A stretch of DNA of 10,548 nt from Flavobacteriales bacterium UBA6772 (GTDB lineage: Bacteria; Bacteroidota; Bacteroidia; Flavobacteriales; UBA7430), in the NCBI GenBank assembly GCA_002453265.1, contig DKGK01000017.1, forward strand, positions 1 through 10,548, read 5' to 3'. Shown here one piece after another: positions 6,299 through 10,548 of this stretch (positions are counted from its first letter, which is position 1; the number at the start of each line of letters is the position of its first letter). The position numbers were made by a program, and so were the translations under genes. Below the pieces are notes generated by a model. The model made no database searches, was not told the origin of the DNA, and saw only the letters and a program-made list of their open reading frames with translations.

Positions 6299-9200
6299 TA
6301 GTCTGCCATTGATTCAGAATCCTCATCTTCTACAAGAGCTGTGGTTGCAGTTGAAGGCTCCATTCTAGAACTCATAAGAGCTGCTAATTGAACTTTACTA
6401 CCCACTACCATATCTTGGTATTTCTTAAGACCTGTACCTGCGGGTATTTTATGACCAACAATTACATTTTCTTTAAGACCATCTAATGTATCAACCTTAC
6501 CGTTTACAGCAGCTTCGTTTAATACTTTAGTTGTTTCTTGGAAAGATGCAGCAGATAAGAAACTTTTCGTTTGAAGTGAAGCTCTAGTAATACCTTGAAG
6601 AACTGAAGTAGATGTTGCAGGAACTGCTTCTCTAGCAACAACAGTTTTAAGATCCTTACGCTTAAGCATAGAGTTTTCATCTCTTAACTTACGAACAGGA
6701 ATAATTTGACCCGCTTTTAAGTTTTCAGAATCACCAACTTCTTCAACGTACATTTTACCGAACATCCAATCGTTCTCTTCAATAAAGTCATTCTTATGCA
6801 CTAAGTTATTTTCAAGGAAACGAGTATCACCCGCATCATTAATCATAACCTTACGCATCATCTGACGAACTACGACCTCGAAGTGTTTATCGTTAATCTT
6901 CACACCTTGAAGACGGTAAACCTCTTGCATTTCGTTTACTAAATACTGCTGTACTGCTGTAGGTCCTTTAATAGCAAGAATCGTTTTAGGAGTAATAGCA
7001 CCATCAGAAAGCGAAGTACCTGCTTTCACGAAATCGTTTTCTTGTACTAGAATTTGTTTAGAAAGAGATACCAAGTATTTCTTCACTTCACCTGTTCTAG
7101 ATTCAATGATAACTTCACGATTACCACGTTTGATTTTACCGTAAGATACAATACCATCTATTGCTGCTACAACTGCAGGATTAGATGGATTACGTGCTTC
7201 GAATAATTCCGTTACACGAGGAAGTCCACCAGTAATATCTCCTGACTTAGCAGAGCTACGAGGCATCTTAGCAATTATAGAACCTGTTTCTAATTTATCA
7301 CCTTCTGCAACAATAATATGTGCTCCAACTGGTAAATTGTATGATTTAGATGATCCGTCTTTACCACCTGTCTTTACAAGAATAGTAGGAATCATCTTTT
7401 TATCTCTAGTTTCAGAGATTACCTTCTCTTGGAAACCAGTTTGTTCATCTATTTCTACACGGAAAGTAACACCTTGAGCTAAATTCTCAAATTCTACTTT
7501 ACCAGTAGTTTCAGATAAGATTACTGCATTATATGGATCCCATTCACAAATAGCTTCTCCTTGCTTTAACTTTTCGCCATCTTTAGCAAACATCGTAGCA
7601 CCATAAGGAATGTTATTTGTAGCAAGAGTAATTCCAGTTTTTGGATCGACCAACTTCATTTCGGCTGTACGACCAATAACAATAATAGTTTCTTTACCAT
7701 CAGAATCTTTACCTTTTACAGTTCTCAATTCATCAATTTGTAAATTACCATCAAATTTAGCGGTAAGCCTAGACTCTTCTGCAGTGTTAGAGGCAGTACC
7801 CCCAACGTGGAATGTACGAAGTGTTAACTGTGTACCTGGTTCCCCAATAGATTGGGCAGCAACAACACCTACAGCTTCACCTTCTCCAGCCATACGGTTG
7901 GTAGCAAGGTTACGACCGTAACACTTAGAACAAATACCTCTTCTCGTTTCACAAGTTAAGGCAGAACGTATTTCAACCATCTCAATAGGAGAGTTTGCAA
8001 TAAGATCACCTAATTCCTCAGTAATTTCTTCACCAGACGAAATTAATAAATCTCCTGTTAAAGGATGAACAACATCATGAAGAGAAGTTCTACCAATAAT
8101 TATTTCTGCAAGAGTTTCAACAATATCTTCGTTTTTCTTCAAAGCAACACCTTGAAGTCCACGAAGGGTACCACAATCAACTTCAGAAACAATAACATCT
8201 TGAGCAACATCTACCAATCTACGGGTTAAATAACCAGCATCGGCTGTTTTAAGAGCAGTATCGGCAAGACCTTTACGTGCACCGTGAGTAGAAATAAAGT
8301 ACTCAAGAATTGATAAACCTTCCTTAAAGTTTGAAGTAATCGGGTTTTCGATAATCGCTCCACCTGTAGAACCAGATTTTTGCGGCTTAGCCATCAAACC
8401 ACGCATACCAGATAACTGACGAATTTGTTCTTTCGAACCACGCGCACCAGAATCAAGCATCATATAAACCGAGTTGAAACCTTGTTGGTCGTTAATTAAA
8501 CGATCCATAGCGAACTCAGTTAACTCGGAATTTGTTTTAGTCCAGACATCAATAACTTGGTTGTAACGTTCATTATTGGTAATAAGACCCATATTATAAC
8601 TATCGGTAATCGAAGTAACTTGTTCCTTCGCTCCTTTAATCAATGCATCTTTTTGTACTGGTACAATAATATCACCTAAAGAGAATGATAAACCACCTTT
8701 AAATGCCATATGGTATCCTAAGACTTTAATGTCATCTAGGAATGAAGCAGTAGTAGGAATATCGGTTTCTTTAAGAATTTTACCAATAATATTTCTAAGC
8801 GCCTTTTTAGTTAGCGTTTCGTTTATGTAACCTACAGATTTTGGCACTACATCGTTAAAGAGAACTCTACCAATAGTAGTTTCTATAATTTTAGTAACCA
8901 ATTGCCCGTCTTCTTTAACTTGAGTACGAACTTTAATAACTGCATTTAATTCTGCCTTCTTTTCGTTGTAAGCAATTCTTACATCTTCAGAAGAATAGAA
9001 AGTTAAACCTTGACCAATAATTGTTTTTTGCTCATCGGTTTTACGAGGCTTAGTCATATAGTAGAGCCCCAAAACCATATCCTGAGAAGGTACAGTAATA
9101 GGTGCACCGTTAGCAGGGTTCAAGATATTATGAGAACCTAACATTAATAACTGAGCTTCCAAAATTGCCGCAGGGCTTAATGGAAGATGAACAGCCATCT

Positions 9201-10548
9201 GGTCACCATCGAAATCGGCGTTAAATGCCGTACACGCTAATGGATGTAACTGGATCGCTTTACCTTCAATTAATTTTGGTTGGAAAGCTTGAATACCTAA
9301 TCTGTGAAGCGTAGGAGCACGATTCAATAATACAGGATGTCCTTTAATTACATTTTCTAAGATATCCCATACTACAGGATCCTTATTATCTATAATTTTC
9401 TTTGCAGATTTTACAGTCTTAACAATACCTCTTTCGATAAGCTTACGCACGATGAAAGGTTTATATAATTCTGCAGCCATGTTTTTAGGAATACCACACT
9501 CAGAAAGGAGAAGATTAGGCCCAACAACAATTACAGAACGTGCAGAATAATCAACACGCTTACCAAGTAAGTTTTGACGGAAACGTCCTTGCTTACCTTT
9601 AAGAGAATCTGAAAGAGATTTTAAAGCACGGTTAGATTCTGTCTTTACAGCAGAAGCTTTACGTGTATTATCTAAAAGTGAATCTACAGATTCTTGAAGC
9701 ATACGCTTCTCGTTACGTAGAATAACTTCTGGAGCTTTAATTTCGATTAAACGCTTTAAACGGTTGTTACGAATAATAACACGACGGTAAAGGTCATTTA
9801 AATCTGATGTTGCGAAACGACCACCATCAAGAGGCACTAATGGACGTAATTCTGGTGGAATCACCGGAACAACTTTCATTATCATCCACTCTGGTCTATT
9901 TTCGATACGCGTATTTGCATCACGAAATGCTTCCACAACAGCCAAACGCTTTAAAGCCTCTGTTTTTCTTTGTTGAGAAGTTTCTGTGTTTGCTTTGTGT
10001 CTTAAAGAATAAGAAAGCTCGTCTAAATCTAAGCCCATCAATAAAGCTTCCAAAGCATCTGCACCCATTTTGGCTACAAATTTAGTTGGGTCTTTATCTT
10101 CTAAGTATTGATTTTCGCGAGGTAAACGCTCAAGAGCATCTAAGTATTCTTCTTCTGTAAGGAACTGTAAGTATTCTAAAGGATTTCCTTCGTTATCTAC
10201 TGCTCCACCTGCTTGTACAACTACGTATCTCTCGTAGTAAATAATCATGTCAAGTTTCTTAGTAGGTAAACCTAAAAGGTAACCAATTTTGTTTGGTAAA
10301 GAACGGAAATACCAGATATGTGCAACAGGAACCACCAAATCGATGTGACCTGTACGATCTCTACGTACTTTCTTTTCTGTTACCTCAACACCACAACGGT
10401 CACAAACAATACCTCTATAACGGATACGTTTATACTTTCCACAGTGACATTCATAATCTTTTACCGGCCCAAAAATACGTTCACAGAAAAGTCCGTCGCG
10501 CTCTGGTTTATAGGTACGATAATTAATAGTTTCAGGTTTTAAAACCTC
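6298..10548 (-). CDS. rpoC: DNA-directed RNA polymerase subunit beta', 5' end cut by window edge
   Basis: This is the largest subunit of the core RNA polymerase and forms one side of the active-site cleft. The frame is open to base 10548, giving 1416 visible residues; about 30 N-terminal residues are missing, because the visible part starts at EVLKPETINYRTYKPERDGL. The TTG near 10338 sometimes taken as a start is internal, since conserved beta' sequence continues upstream of it. Landmarks in order are the N-terminal zinc ribbon (CHCGKYK and VCDRCGVEV, about 10384-10452), the catalytic NADFDGD at 9202-9222 whose three aspartates hold the active-site magnesium, the bridge helix (GARKGLADTALKTADAGYLT, about 8230-8300), the second zinc site (VDCGTLRG near 8174 and CETRRGICSKC near 7925-7957), and the trigger loop (QSIGEPGTQLTLRTFHVGGT, about 7795-7860). 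The C-terminus ends in an acidic tail. The TAA overlaps the DUF3467 start by one base. Confidence 0.98.
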   Translation of the reverse strand, partial: EVLKPETINYRTYKPERDGLFCERIFGPVKDYECHCGKYKRIRYRGIVCDRCGVEVTEKKVRRDRTGHIDLVVPVAHIWYFRSLPNKIGYLLGLPTKKLDMIIYYERYVVVQAGGAVDNEGNPLEYLQFLTEEEYLDALERLPRENQYLEDKDPTKFVAKMGADALEALLMGLDLDELSYSLRHKANTETSQQRKTEALKRLAVVEAFRDANTRIENRPEWMIMKVVPVIPPELRPLVPLDGGRFATSDLNDLYRRVIIRNNRLKRLIEIKAPEVILRNEKRMLQESVDSLLDNTRKASAVKTESNRALKSLSDSLKGKQGRFRQNLLGKRVDYSARSVIVVGPNLLLSECGIPKNMAAELYKPFIVRKLIERGIVKTVKSAKKIIDNKDPVVWDILENVIKGHPVLLNRAPTLHRLGIQAFQPKLIEGKAIQLHPLACTAFNADFDGDQMAVHLPLSPAAILEAQLLMLGSHNILNPANGAPITVPSQDMVLGLYYMTKPRKTDEQKTIIGQGLTFYSSEDVRIAYNEKKAELNAVIKVRTQVKEDGQLVTKIIETTIGRVLFNDVVPKSVGYINETLTKKALRNIIGKILKETDIPTTASFLDDIKVLGYHMAFKGGLSFSLGDIIVPVQKDALIKGAKEQVTSITDSYNMGLITNNERYNQVIDVWTKTNSELTEFAMDRLINDQQGFNSVYMMLDSGARGSKEQIRQLSGMRGLMAKPQKSGSTGGAIIENPITSNFKEGLSILEYFISTHGARKGLADTALKTADAGYLTRRLVDVAQDVIVSEVDCGTLRGLQGVALKKNEDIVETLAEIIIGRTSLHDVVHPLTGDLLISSGEEITEELGDLIANSPIEMVEIRSALTCETRRGICSKCYGRNLATNRMAGEGEAVGVVAAQSIGEPGTQLTLRTFHVGGTASNTAEESRLTAKFDGNLQIDELRTVKGKDSDGKETIIVIGRTAEMKLVDPKTGITLATNNIPYGATMFAKDGEKLKQGEAICEWDPYNAVILSETTGKVEFENLAQGVTFRVEIDEQTGFQEKVISETRDKKMIPTILVKTGGKDGSSKSYNLPVGAHIIVAEGDKLETGSIIAKMPRSSAKSGDITGGLPRVTELFEARNPSNPAVVAAIDGIVSYGKIKRGNREVIIESRTGEVKKYLVSLSKQILVQENDFVKAGTSLSDGAITPKTILAIKGPTAVQQYLVNEMQEVYRLQGVKINDKHFEVVVRQMMRKVMINDAGDTRFLENNLVHKNDFIEENDWMFGKMYVEEVGDSENLKAGQIIPVRKLRDENSMLKRKDLKTVVAREAVPATSTSVLQGITRASLQTKSFLSAASFQETTKVLNEAAVNGKVDTLDGLKENVIVGHKIPAGTGLKKYQDMVVGSKVQLAALMSSRMEPSTATTALVEDEDSESMAD

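Noticed and set aside
7610..7921. Plus-strand open frame inside rpoC
   Set aside because: It is antisense to the trigger-loop region of rpoC. The composition is explained by the codons of the real gene, and there is no plausible start context.
10318..10338. Start of rpoC at a TTG near 10338
   Set aside because: Conserved beta' sequence, including the whole N-terminal zinc ribbon, continues upstream in the same frame to the window edge. The gene is truncated by the window, not short.
1..10548. Mobile element, defence system or CRISPR array
   Set aside because: No transposase, integrase, terminal inverted repeats, spaced direct repeats or defence domains are present. Every stretch longer than about 130 bases is coding.

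Overview
This A+T-rich window looks like chromosomal DNA from a marine-type Bacteroidetes bacterium, probably in the Flavobacteriia. Four things point there: an rpoC gene whose stop codon overlaps the start of a DUF3467 gene, a secreted protein with the 'GC-D-A-N-F-DDG-C' repeats and GW/IVK/QGYQ repeats known from marine Bacteroidetes, mostly weak Shine-Dalgarno signals, and a promoter resembling the Bacteroidetes -33/-7 type. The assignment is inferred from gene content, not from a database search.

Layout. Positions 1-2331 (minus) hold nearly all of a phosphoenolpyruvate synthase gene (ppsA), whose 3' end lies beyond the left edge. A 132-bp spacer separates it from a divergent, tightly packed plus-strand cluster: endonuclease III (nth), a small SnoaL-like putative lipoprotein, and an alpha/beta hydrolase of the phospholipase/carboxylesterase type. 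The last of these ends tail to tail, with overlapping stop codons, against a minus-strand gene (4233-5861) for a modular secreted protein with a central DUF3105 domain. Upstream of that gene lie its likely promoter and a strong terminator, which ends the transcription unit coming from the right: rpoC (RNA polymerase beta' subunit, 5' end cut by the right edge) followed by a DUF3467 protein.

How the genes relate. The rpoC-DUF3467 pair is the end of what is normally the rpoBC operon, and the terminator closes it cleanly. The nth cluster is coupled by overlap or near-contact of its genes, but the three products share no obvious pathway. ppsA is the gluconeogenic enzyme converting pyruvate to PEP and appears to be an independent unit.

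No RNA gene, insertion sequence, CRISPR array, attachment site or origin was seen. Most of the window is core housekeeping. The parts that deserve further attention are the DUF3467 protein linked to RNA polymerase, the domain architecture of the DUF3105 protein, and the incomplete iron-sulfur cysteine motif of the endonuclease III.
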